A stretch of DNA of 7,236 nucleotides, from positions 1 to 7,236 of the forward strand of contig SLRI01000129.1 of assembly GCA_007131045.1 (NCBI GenBank). The letters run 5' to 3'. The position numbers were made by a program, and so were the translations under genes. The notes below the pieces were generated by a model. That model was not told the DNA's origin and searched no databases. It worked only from the letters and a program-made list of their open reading frames with translations. This document shows, piece by piece, positions 1-5,183 of this stretch. This DNA is from Rhodospirillales bacterium (lineage in GTDB: Bacteria; Pseudomonadota; Alphaproteobacteria; Geminicoccales; Geminicoccaceae). Every line of letters starts with the position of its first letter. The first letter of the stretch is position 1.

Positions 1-1011
1 GACCTTCGAGGTGTCGAGCCATGGCAGGAAGAACAGCACCGCAATGGCCGCAAACATCGCGATCACGCCGCCGAGCTTGGCCGGGATGATCCAGAAGATG
101 TCGAAGGTGATGGCGCGCAGGATCGCGTAGAACGGCAGGAAGTACCATTCCGGCACGATGTGCGCCGGGGTCACCAGCGGGTCGGCCGGAATGTAGTTCT
201 CGGCGTGGCCCAGCGCCTCCGGCATGAAGAAGACGAACGCGGCATAGAAGAGGAAGAAAACGCAAAGCCCGAACATATCCTTGATCGTGTAGTACGGATG
301 GAACGGGATCTTGTCCTTCTTGCTGACGTCGATGCCGATCGGGTTGTTCGAGCCGAACTGGTGCAGCGCCAGGATGTGCAGGAACACGAAGGCGAAGATC
401 ACGAACGGCAGCAGGTAGTGCAGGGCGAAGAAGCGGGTCAGCGTCGGGTTGTCGACGGTGAAGCCACCCCAGAGCCAGGTCACGATCGCGTCGCCGAACA
501 GCGGCACAGCCGAGAACAGGCTGGTGATGACCATGGCACCCCAGAAGCTCATCTGGCCCCAGGGCAGCACGTAGCCCATGAACGCGGTCGCCATCATCAA
601 CAGCAGGATGATGACGCCGATGATCCACAAGAGTTCGCGCGGCGCCTTGTACGAGCCGTAGTACAGGCCGCGGAACATGTGGATGAACACCACGACGAAG
701 AACATCGAGGCGCCGTTGGAATGGATGTAGCGGATCAGCCAGCCGAAGTTCACATCGCGCATGATGTGCTCGATGCTGGCGAACGCGTAGTCGGTGTGCG
801 GCACGTAGTGCATCGTCAAGAACAGGCCGGTGAGGATCATGATGACCAGCATGATCCCGGCCAGCGAGCCGAAATTCCACCAGTAGTTCAAATTCTTGGG
901 TGCCGGGTAATCGACGAATTCCGTCTTGGCCCAACTCAGGAGCGGCAGACGGTCGTCGATCCATCGGGCGACGCCGTTCTTGAACTCCTGCTTCTCGATT
1001 TGCGCACTCAT
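1..1011 (-). CDS. petB: Cytochrome b subunit of the cytochrome bc1 complex (C-terminus beyond window)
   Basis: Membrane subunit of ubiquinol:cytochrome c oxidoreductase; it holds hemes bL and bH and the Qo and Qi quinone sites. The minus-strand frame is open from ATG at 1011 to the left edge, giving 337 residues. Bis-histidine ligands are H97 and H198, H111 and H212, spaced 101 residues in each pair and at the same numbers as Rhodobacter cytochrome b. The Qo motif PEWY is at 287-290. Several hydrophobic transmembrane stretches are visible (about 45-67, 100-115, 128-148, 195-215, 245-263, 305-330). Family members are usually about 400-430 residues, so roughly 70-90 C-terminal residues lie outside the window. 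The start is supported by an AGGAAG ribosome site just upstream. It follows petA by 74 bp, and petC (cytochrome c1) is expected beyond the left edge but not seen. One oddity is Met160 in FWGAM near the Qo site, where Thr is usual. Confidence 0.97.
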   Translation of the reverse strand, partial: MSAQIEKQEFKNGVARWIDDRLPLLSWAKTEFVDYPAPKNLNYWWNFGSLAGIMLVIMILTGLFLTMHYVPHTDYAFASIEHIMRDVNFGWLIRYIHSNGASMFFVVVFIHMFRGLYYGSYKAPRELLWIIGVIILLLMMATAFMGYVLPWGQMSFWGAMVITSLFSAVPLFGDAIVTWLWGGFTVDNPTLTRFFALHYLLPFVIFAFVFLHILALHQFGSNNPIGIDVSKKDKIPFHPYYTIKDMFGLCVFFLFYAAFVFFMPEALGHAENYIPADPLVTPAHIVPEWYFLPFYAILRAITFDIFWIIPAKLGGVIAMFAAIAVLFFLPWLDTSKV

Positions 1012-1064
1012 CGGCACTTCCTGACGATCGGGTTATACGGCATGCCCGGCCAAAAACGGCTCCC

Positions 1065-1078
1065 CCGACGGGCGTCGG
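1065..1078 (-). other. Intercistronic petA-petB hairpin
   Basis: Between the petA stop and the petB start the transcript can form CCGAC-GCCC-GTCGG, 5 bp with a 4-nt loop. A run of five U follows about 8 nt later (plus-strand positions 1052-1056). It could tune the Rieske to cytochrome b expression ratio or protect mRNA ends. The gap between hairpin and U-run makes a true intrinsic terminator unlikely, and it may be chance. Confidence 0.3.
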
Positions 1079-1085
1079 ACAGGGT

Positions 1086-1631
1086 TCAGCCGATCACCAC
1101 GCGGGTGTCGGTCTCGAAGACATACTCCGGAACTTCCAGATTCGTCGGCGCCGGCCCGCGGCGGATTCGCCCGGAGGTATCGAAATGCGAGCCGTGGCAG
1201 GGGCAGAACCAACCGCCGTAGTCGCCGCGCGCCTCACCCGGCCGGGTGCCGCCGGGCACACAACCGAGATGCGGGCAGACACCGACCACGATCAGCCACT
1301 GGGGCTGGATCACGCGATCCGAATCCGGCTGGGGATCGCGCAAGCCGCCGATGTCGGCCTGCTCGGCCGCCGCGATCTCCTCGGCGGTACGATGCCGGAT
1401 GAACACCGGCTTGCCGCGCCACATCACGGTGATGCCCATGCCCTCGTCGATGTCGTCGACGTCGACCGCGGTCGAGGCGAGGGCGAGAACGTCGGCCGAC
1501 GGGTTCATGCTGTGCACGAAAGGCCAGAGCACCGCGATGCCGCCGACCGCCATGCCGGACCAGGCGACGATGCCGAGAAAGTCGCGCCTCGTCTCACCGT
1601 CGCCGGTCGGGTTCCCGGACTCTGTAGCCAT
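1086..1631 (-). CDS. petA: Rieske iron-sulfur subunit of cytochrome bc1
   Basis: Rieske [2Fe-2S] protein that takes the first electron from ubiquinol at the Qo site and passes it to cytochrome c1. It is 181 residues, normal for the family. The N-terminus has a twin-arginine motif, TRRDFLG at 14-20, then a hydrophobic segment at about 21-40. This fits Tat-dependent insertion with an uncleaved membrane anchor. Cluster box I is CPHLGC at 119-124 (ligands C119, H121) and box II is CPCHGSH at 143-149 (ligands C143, H146). C124 and C145 are placed for the conserved disulfide. Box I has Pro where CTHLGC is most common. The ATG at 1631 has a good ribosome site (AGGAAGG) a few bases upstream. It is the first gene of the operon with petB, divergent from trmL. 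Confidence 0.97.
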   Translation of the reverse strand: MATESGNPTGDGETRRDFLGIVAWSGMAVGGIAVLWPFVHSMNPSADVLALASTAVDVDDIDEGMGITVMWRGKPVFIRHRTAEEIAAAEQADIGGLRDPQPDSDRVIQPQWLIVVGVCPHLGCVPGGTRPGEARGDYGGWFCPCHGSHFDTSGRIRRGPAPTNLEVPEYVFETDTRVVIG

Positions 1632-1668
1632 CGGTGTCCACCTTCCTCATCTCGAAACAGGCCAGCCG

Positions 1669-1725
1669 GCGTCGGCAAACTGCCATGCGACCGACCGCAC
1701 CCTACGATGCTCGGCTTGCCGACGC
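1669..1725. repeat. 10-bp perfect inverted repeat in the pet upstream region
   Basis: GCGTCGGCAA at 1669-1678 and TTGCCGACGC at 1716-1725 are exact reverse complements separated by 37 bp. The right arm also belongs to a local palindrome, TCGGC-TT-GCCGA at 1711-1722. The repeat lies between the proposed pet promoter and petA and overlaps the expected transcription start. It could be a pair of protein-binding sites or, if transcription starts further upstream, an mRNA leader stem. The pairing is seen directly; any function is inferred. Confidence 0.45.
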
Positions 1726-1726
1726 G

Positions 1727-1755
1727 AGGATATGAGGGCACCGTTCTCGAGCCAA
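1727..1755 (-). promoter_or_regulatory. Candidate sigma-70-type promoter of the petAB operon
   Basis: On the minus strand TTGGCT (1755-1750) and TATCCT (1732-1727) are separated by exactly 17 bp. Each hexamer matches its consensus at 4 of 6 positions. A start near 1720 would leave a leader of about 90 nt before petA. This was found by eye and is not experimentally supported. Confidence 0.45.
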
Positions 1756-1770
1756 GCGACCGAAAGTCGC
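1756..1770 (-). promoter_or_regulatory. Candidate RegA/PrrA/RegR-type redox response-regulator site
   Basis: The minus-strand sequence GCGACTTTCGGTCGC is a GCGAC-N5-GTCGC dyad directly abutting the pet -35 hexamer. From memory, the RegA/PrrA/RegR consensus is two half-sites resembling GNGRC and GNCGC, with RTTNN between them in the Bradyrhizobium version. This site fits all but one defined position. RegA-type regulators are known to control petABC in Rhodobacter. The dyad and its position are direct observations; the regulator assignment is inference. Confidence 0.45.
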
Positions 1771-1807
1771 ATAACGCCTTGTCACCCTTCACCGTCCGGC
1801 GCGCGTC

Positions 1808-2314
1808 ATGACCCTCACGGCACCGCTGCACCTGGCCCTGATCGAGCCCGACCAGCCGGGCAACTTCGGTGCCGTGCTCAGGCTCGTCGCCTGCTTCGGC
1901 CTGCGTCTCGAAGTGGTCGAGCCCTGCGGCTTCCCGCTCGACGAGCGCCGCATCCGGCGGGTCGCCATGGACTACGCGGCGGAGGTCGTCATCCGGCGGC
2001 ACGCCGATCTCGACCGGTTCACGGCCACCATGCGGGCGGAAAAGCGTCGACTCGTCCTCTTGAGTGCCAGGGCGCAAACCGCCTATCACCATTTCGTGTT
2101 CGCCGCCGGCGACGTGGTCGTGGTCGGCAGCGAGAGCCGGGGCGCGCCGGCAGCGCTCGATGCCGAGGTGGCGGCGCGCTTGCGGATTCCGATCCGGCCC
2201 GGCATGCGGTCGCTGAACGTGGTCACCGCGGCCGCCATCGGCTGCGCCGAGGCGCTCCGGCAGCTCGACGCCTTGCCGGGAGAGCCGGCGGCGCCAGAGC
2301 CGGCAGCGGATTGA
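1808..2314 (+). CDS. trmL: tRNA (cytidine(34)-2'-O)-methyltransferase, TrmL type (SPOUT family)
   Basis: Likely uses S-adenosylmethionine to 2'-O-methylate the wobble nucleotide (C34/cmnm5U34) of tRNA-Leu isoacceptors in the cytoplasm. It is 168 residues, close to the roughly 157 of E. coli TrmL. The three SPOUT knot motifs are present in order: EPDQPGNFGAVLR (13-25, usually NTGN, here NFG), VVVGSESRGAP (104-114), and IPIRPGMRSLNVVTAAAI (127-144) with the Ser-Leu-Asn signature at 135-137. EPCGFPLDERRIRRVAMDY (38-56) also resembles E. coli TrmL closely. The C-terminal tail after about 156 is a short Ala/Pro/Glu-rich extension. ATG 1808 is the only well-placed start, but no clear Shine-Dalgarno precedes it. 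It is the first gene of a plus-strand series with hemF 35 bp downstream, divergent from petA. Confidence 0.93.
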   Translation: MTLTAPLHLALIEPDQPGNFGAVLRLVACFGLRLEVVEPCGFPLDERRIRRVAMDYAAEVVIRRHADLDRFTATMRAEKRRLVLLSARAQTAYHHFVFAAGDVVVVGSESRGAPAALDAEVAARLRIPIRPGMRSLNVVTAAAIGCAEALRQLDALPGEPAAPEPAAD

Positions 2315-2349
2315 CGGCCGACGACAGCAACGACGAGAGGGAGAGGGGC

Positions 2350-3195
2350 GTGGCGGCAGACGAGGAGAAGGCGGCGGCCAGGGCCTGGTTCGAGGGCTTG
2401 CGCGACCGCATCTGCGCCGCCTTCGAAGCGCTCGAGGACGCCTACGAGGGCCAGGAGGCGGCCGAGCGCGAGCCCGGCCGCTTCGTCAAGAAGGACTGGC
2501 AGCGCGAGGGCGGCGGCGGCGGCGTAATGGGGCTGATGCACGGCCGCGTCTTCGAGAAGGTGGGGGTCAACGTCTCCACCGTGTTCGGCGAGTTCCAGCC
2601 GCAATTCGCGAGCCAGATCCCGGGCGCCGACCAGGACCCGCGGTTTTGGGCCTCGGGCATCTCGCTGGTCGCCCACCCGAGGAACCCGCACGTCCCGCCG
2701 GCGCACATGAACACCCGGCACATCCGCACCACCAGAGCCTGGTTCGGCGGCGGTGCCGATCTCAACCCGATTTTCCCCGACGACCGTGACACCGCCGATT
2801 TCCACGCGGCGCTGCAGCACGCCTGCCAGAGCTTCCAGGCGGACGCCTATCAGCGCTTCAAGCAATGGGCGGACGACTATTTCTTCATCCCGCATCGCGG
2901 CGAGCCGCGCGGCGTGGGCGGCATCTTCTACGACTATCTCGACGACCCGCTCGACCAGCAGTTCGCCTTCACGCGTGCCGTCGGCGAAGCTTTCCTCGGC
3001 ATCTACCCGAAACTGGTGAACCGCCACATGAACCGCCCCTGGAGCGCCGACGACCGGGCGCACCAGCTCGTCCGCCGCGGCCGCTACGTCGAGTTCAACC
3101 TGCTCTACGACCGCGGCACCCAGTTCGGGCTGAAGACCGGCGGCAATCCCGAGGCCATCCTGATGTCCCTGCCACCTGCCGTGGCCTGGCCCTGA
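2350..3195 (+). CDS. hemF: Oxygen-dependent coproporphyrinogen III oxidase
   Basis: Cytoplasmic heme-biosynthesis enzyme that oxidatively decarboxylates two propionates of coproporphyrinogen III to vinyls, giving protoporphyrinogen IX and using O2. It has 281 residues from the GTG at 2350. Family blocks seen: REPGRFVKKDW near the N-terminus, HMNTR (119-123), FGGGADLNP (132-140), YFFIPHRGEPRGVGGIFYD (177-195), and GRYVEFNLLYDRGTQFGLKTGG (from about 244). The signature K-x-W-C has Ala174 instead of Cys. The protein stops at LPPAVAWP, without the roughly 25-residue tail of E. coli and human enzymes; from memory this short end is normal in rhizobial-type HemF. The GTG start is chosen for the purine-rich GAGGGAGAGG just upstream. 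An in-frame TTG at 2311, overlapping the trmL stop, is a weaker alternative. Confidence 0.96.
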   Translation: MAADEEKAAARAWFEGLRDRICAAFEALEDAYEGQEAAEREPGRFVKKDWQREGGGGGVMGLMHGRVFEKVGVNVSTVFGEFQPQFASQIPGADQDPRFWASGISLVAHPRNPHVPPAHMNTRHIRTTRAWFGGGADLNPIFPDDRDTADFHAALQHACQSFQADAYQRFKQWADDYFFIPHRGEPRGVGGIFYDYLDDPLDQQFAFTRAVGEAFLGIYPKLVNRHMNRPWSADDRAHQLVRRGRYVEFNLLYDRGTQFGLKTGGNPEAILMSLPPAVAWP

Positions 3196-3233
3196 GCGGT
3201 CCGTCCGGCAACGCTTCTTGGGAGACCACGATC

Positions 3234-3782
3234 ATGGACTACAGCAAGCTCTCGATCGGCAACAATCCGCCGCACGAGGTCAACGTCATCGTCGAGGTGC
3301 CGCTGCGCGCCGACCCGATCAAATACGAGCTCGACAAGGAGAGCGGGGCGATCTTCGTCGACCGCTACCTCTATACGACCATGTTCTACCCCTGCAACTA
3401 CGGCTTCATCCCGCACACGCTGGCGGACGATGGCGACCCGATCGACATCATGGTGATCGGCCGCCTGCCGGTGCAGCCGGGCGTCGTGCTCAGGGCCAAC
3501 CCGATCGGCGTTCTCCTGATGGAGGACGAGGCCGGTATCGATGCCAAGATCCTCGCCAAGCCGACCGACAAGATCACCCAGATCAACCGCAAAGTCCTGA
3601 GCTACAAGGACGTGCCCGAGATCGACCTGCAGCGGATCGAGCACTTCTTCTCGCACTACAAGGACCTCGAGCCCGAGAAATGGGTCAAGGTGCAGGGCTG
3701 GGGTGACGCCGACGAAGCCAAGCGGCTGATCGTCGAGGGCATCGAGGCCGAGAAGATCGAGGCCAAGAAAAAGGCTTCTTGA
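3234..3782 (+). CDS. ppa: Inorganic pyrophosphatase, soluble family I
   Basis: Hydrolyses pyrophosphate to two phosphates in the cytoplasm, making nucleic acid, protein and cofactor synthesis irreversible. It has 182 residues, against about 176 for E. coli PPase. The metal-binding signature DGDPIDI is at 66-72, so D66, D68 and D71 correspond to E. coli D65, D67 and D70. Other family blocks are present: EVPLRADPIKYELDKESGAIFVDRYLYTTMFYPCNYGFIPHT and the C-terminal HFFSHYKDLEPEKWVKVQGW. The ATG at 3234 has GGGAG about 9 nt upstream, and its N-terminus (MDYSKLSIGN) matches family N-termini. It follows hemF by 38 bp and precedes the CBS gene by 74 bp. The C-terminus is lysine-rich, as is usual. 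Confidence 0.97.
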   Translation: MDYSKLSIGNNPPHEVNVIVEVPLRADPIKYELDKESGAIFVDRYLYTTMFYPCNYGFIPHTLADDGDPIDIMVIGRLPVQPGVVLRANPIGVLLMEDEAGIDAKILAKPTDKITQINRKVLSYKDVPEIDLQRIEHFFSHYKDLEPEKWVKVQGWGDADEAKRLIVEGIEAEKIEAKKKAS

Positions 3783-3856
3783 AGCCGTTCGGCAGCCGCT
3801 CCTGGGGGCCGGCGACGGGTCCTGGGGCCGAGCCACATTACCTCGGAGGTCGAGAC

Positions 3857-4309
3857 ATGAAGAGACGCATCATTCCGGGCGTCATCGACGGACAGCAGGC
3901 GCTCTGCAGCCTGCCGCTGGCGGCGACCGCGCAAGCGGCGGCCGAGCTCATGGCCGAGCGGCGGGTGGGTGCGGTGATGATCCTCGAGGCCGGCCGGCTG
4001 CGCGGCATCCTCACCGAGCGTGACATCGTCTTTCGTGTCGTCGCCAAGGGCCTGTCGGCGGAAGCGACCGCGGTCAGCGCGGTCATGACCGCCGATCCCG
4101 AGACCCTCGGCCCCGACGATACGGCGCTGTTGGCCCTGCAGAAAATGCAGGCCGGCGGCTACCGGCACCTGCCGGTGCTGCGCGGCGACGAGGTCTGCGG
4201 GATGGTCTCGATCCGAGACATCTACGAGGCCGTGCGGGTCATGCTCCAGGAAGACCTCGAGAGCACCGAGGCGATGATCTTCGGCAGCCAGTACGGTGTG
4301 ACCAGCTGA
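3857..4309 (+). CDS. Stand-alone protein with two CBS domains
   Basis: A 150-residue protein made almost only of a tandem CBS (Bateman) pair, roughly residues 10-65 and 76-128. Each ends in the usual adenosine-ligand-type motif, GILTERD (50-56) and GMVSIRD (115-121). Such modules commonly bind AMP, ATP or S-adenosylmethionine and act as energy sensors, but the ligand and target here are unknown. There is no signal peptide, membrane segment or attached catalytic domain. The ATG at 3857 is fixed by a strong GGAGGT ribosome site at 3845-3850, so the longer upstream reading of the frame is not used. It lies 74 bp after ppa and may share its transcript. It is convergent with bolA. Confidence 0.9.
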   Translation: MKRRIIPGVIDGQQALCSLPLAATAQAAAELMAERRVGAVMILEAGRLRGILTERDIVFRVVAKGLSAEATAVSAVMTADPETLGPDDTALLALQKMQAGGYRHLPVLRGDEVCGMVSIRDIYEAVRVMLQEDLESTEAMIFGSQYGVTS

Positions 4310-4354
4310 AGCCGCAGCGGCGGCTCGGCTGTCGTGTGCCGGGCGGGCTCGCCC
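4310..4354. terminator. Possible bidirectional hairpin terminator between the CBS gene and bolA
   Basis: Two small inverted repeats sit in the 56-bp convergent gap. AGCCGC-AGCG-GCGGCT (4310-4325) starts at the base after the CBS stop, and GGGCG-GGCT-CGCCC is at 4341-4354. Neither has a U-tract on either strand, so they are weak as intrinsic terminators; position is the main argument. Confidence 0.3.
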
Positions 4355-4365
4355 TGCGCCTCGCG

Positions 4366-4662
4366 CTATGCCCCGTCGGGGGCCTCACCCTCCGCCTCAC
4401 CGGGGGCCTCGGCGCGGATCGAGAGGGCGTGGATGCGCTGCTGCATCAATTCGCCGAGGGCGGCGAACACCAGCCGCTGCCGGGCCACCCGGCTCTGCCC
4501 GGTGAACCGCGCGCTCACCACGTCGACGAAAAAATGGGTCTCGCCCTCCGGCCGATGCCCGGCGTGACCGATATGCTGGTCGGAATCGTCGCGCACCCGA
4601 AGGTGCTCGGGCGCCAGGGCCGCAACGAGCCGGCGTTCGATTTCGTCCTTGACCTCGCCCAT
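4366..4662 (-). CDS. bolA: BolA family protein
   Basis: Small cytoplasmic BolA/IbaG-type protein of 98 residues. Family members pair with monothiol glutaredoxins, sharing a [2Fe-2S] cluster in iron signalling and Fe-S maturation, and some bind DNA. Visible features are HIGHAGHRPEGETHFFV (30-46), typical of alphaproteobacterial BolA, then SARFTGQSRVARQRLVFAAL (50-69) and the invariant HAL at 78-80, whose His is the proposed cluster ligand. Gln62 replaces the His of the common RHR triplet. The last 10 residues are a Glu/Ala/Pro-rich tail. ATG 4662 has a GGGAG ribosome site about 7 nt upstream. It is convergent with the CBS gene and divergent from the XRE gene. No glutaredoxin gene is in the window. 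Confidence 0.94.
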   Translation of the reverse strand: MGEVKDEIERRLVAALAPEHLRVRDDSDQHIGHAGHRPEGETHFFVDVVSARFTGQSRVARQRLVFAALGELMQQRIHALSIRAEAPGEAEGEAPDGA

Positions 4663-4716
4663 GGGCAGGCTCCCTTCGTCGATTGATCGCCGGGACCAGT
4701 GGTTCGGCCACCGGTC

Positions 4717-4735
4717 GCGCTATCCATCATAGCGC
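4717..4735 (-). promoter_or_regulatory. Perfect palindrome overlapping the bolA -10 element
   Basis: GCGCTAT-CCATC-ATAGCGC has perfect 7-bp arms with a 5-bp centre. Read towards bolA it contains TATGAT (4731-4726), a 5-of-6 match to the -10 consensus, about 64 bp before the bolA start codon. No convincing -35 lies at the right distance. A dimeric repressor site over the -10 would be a simple reading; the regulator is unknown. Confidence 0.5.
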
Positions 4736-4796
4736 CACGCCTGCGCCCGGCCAGTCCCGACACCGTCCCCTCGCGACGGCGCCTGGCGAGCCGCCC

Positions 4797-4844
4797 GATA
4801 TCGGGGCGTCCCATTATCGAGGCGTCTTATTATCGAGGCGTCAA
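4797..4844. repeat. Three tandem 16-bp direct repeats
   Basis: Units start at 4797, 4813 and 4829. The second and third share the exact 14-mer ATTATCGAGGCGTC; the first (GATATCGGGGCGTC) matches it at 11 of 14 positions. They lie in the divergent bolA/XRE intergenic region, more AT-rich than their surroundings. Regularly spaced protein-binding sites or simple slippage are both possible. Confidence 0.75.
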
Positions 4845-4853
4845 GGATCGGAT

Positions 4854-4891
4854 CGGCATACAACCGCGCCGAAAGCGGCGGACGGATGCCG
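4854..4891. other. Long interrupted hairpin
   Basis: CGGCAT (4854-4859) pairs with ATGCCG (4886-4891), CCG (4864-4866) with CGG (4883-4885), and CGCCG (4867-4871) with CGGCG (4876-4880) around the loop AAAG. This makes 14 base pairs, broken by ACAA on one side and GA on the other. It is not attached to any recognised gene and lies upstream of the XRE promoter. A structured small RNA or repeat element is possible. Confidence 0.4.
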
Positions 4892-4937
4892 GCCCGGCCG
4901 CAAAGTCAGGCCGAATCGCAACCGAACCGACAGCATT

Positions 4938-4957
4938 GAAGGGGTCGGTCCCCGTTC
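4938..4957 (+). terminator. Weak terminator-like hairpin
   Basis: GAAGGGG-TCGGT-CCCC-G-TTC can form a 7-bp stem with one bulged base, followed by TTGG rather than a real U-tract. It lies about 50 bp downstream of the long hairpin at 4854-4891 and upstream of the XRE promoter, so it could end a short plus-strand transcript. The evidence is thin. Confidence 0.2.
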
Positions 4958-5002
4958 TTGGCTAAATTATCCACCCTGAGGGGAGGCAGCATCGTACGCA
5001 TT

Positions 5003-5031
5003 TTGCCAATTCGGCTAACATGCGGTATGAA
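5003..5031 (+). promoter_or_regulatory. Candidate sigma-70-type promoter of the XRE regulator gene
   Basis: TTGCCA (5003-5008) and TATGAA (5026-5031) are separated by exactly 17 bp, in the most AT-rich stretch of the intergenic region. The expected start near 5038 would leave a leader of about 145 nt before the ATG at 5184. Confidence 0.5.
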
Positions 5032-5055
5032 AGTTGGTTCAAGTATCGTGCAATT

Positions 5056-5147
5056 AACGGAAACTTTACCGGCAGGCGGTAACCGTTGGTGGAGCGCGGA
5101 AGGCGGCTGGCCGCTCTTCCCGGTCGGCGGGCACGGGTGCCCGACCG
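5056..5147 (+). promoter_or_regulatory. Structured 5' leader of the XRE gene: three consecutive hairpins
   Basis: Hairpin 1 (5056-5087) pairs AACGG with CCGTT and TTACCG with CGGTAA around the loop GCAGG, with a 5-nt bulge on one side. Hairpin 2 (5098-5120) pairs GGAAG-GCGG with CCGC-T-CTTCC around CTGG, with one bulged base. Hairpin 3 (5121-5147) pairs CGGTCG with CGACCG and GGCA with TGCC, with a GCG bulge. Hairpins 2 and 3 abut with no gap. The ribosome site AAGGAAG (5168-5174) follows 20 nt later. Hairpin 1 could also be a DNA operator. It matches no riboswitch class I recognise. Confidence 0.45.
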
Positions 5148-5183
5148 GCGATGTCACCCGACGGCACAAGGAAGTTCGTGACC

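Noticed and set aside
160..1221. Long plus-strand open frame antisense to petB and petA
   Set aside because: Its translation is Arg/His/Glu/Val-rich low complexity, typical of the strand opposite a GC-rich gene; the minus strand has all cytochrome b and Rieske motifs.
1246..2349. Upstream extension of the hemF frame
   Set aside because: It overlaps petA and trmL and has no family similarity; HemF homology begins just after the GTG at 2350.
3160..3195. Apparent C-terminal truncation of HemF
   Set aside because: The stop follows LPPAVAWP, and remembered rhizobial-type HemF sequences end in almost the same way, so this is a lineage trait, not damage.
3800..3831. Short direct repeat TCCTGGGGCCG between ppa and the CBS gene
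   Set aside because: Only 11-13 bp, imperfect, in GC-rich spacer and without symmetry; most likely chance or slippage.
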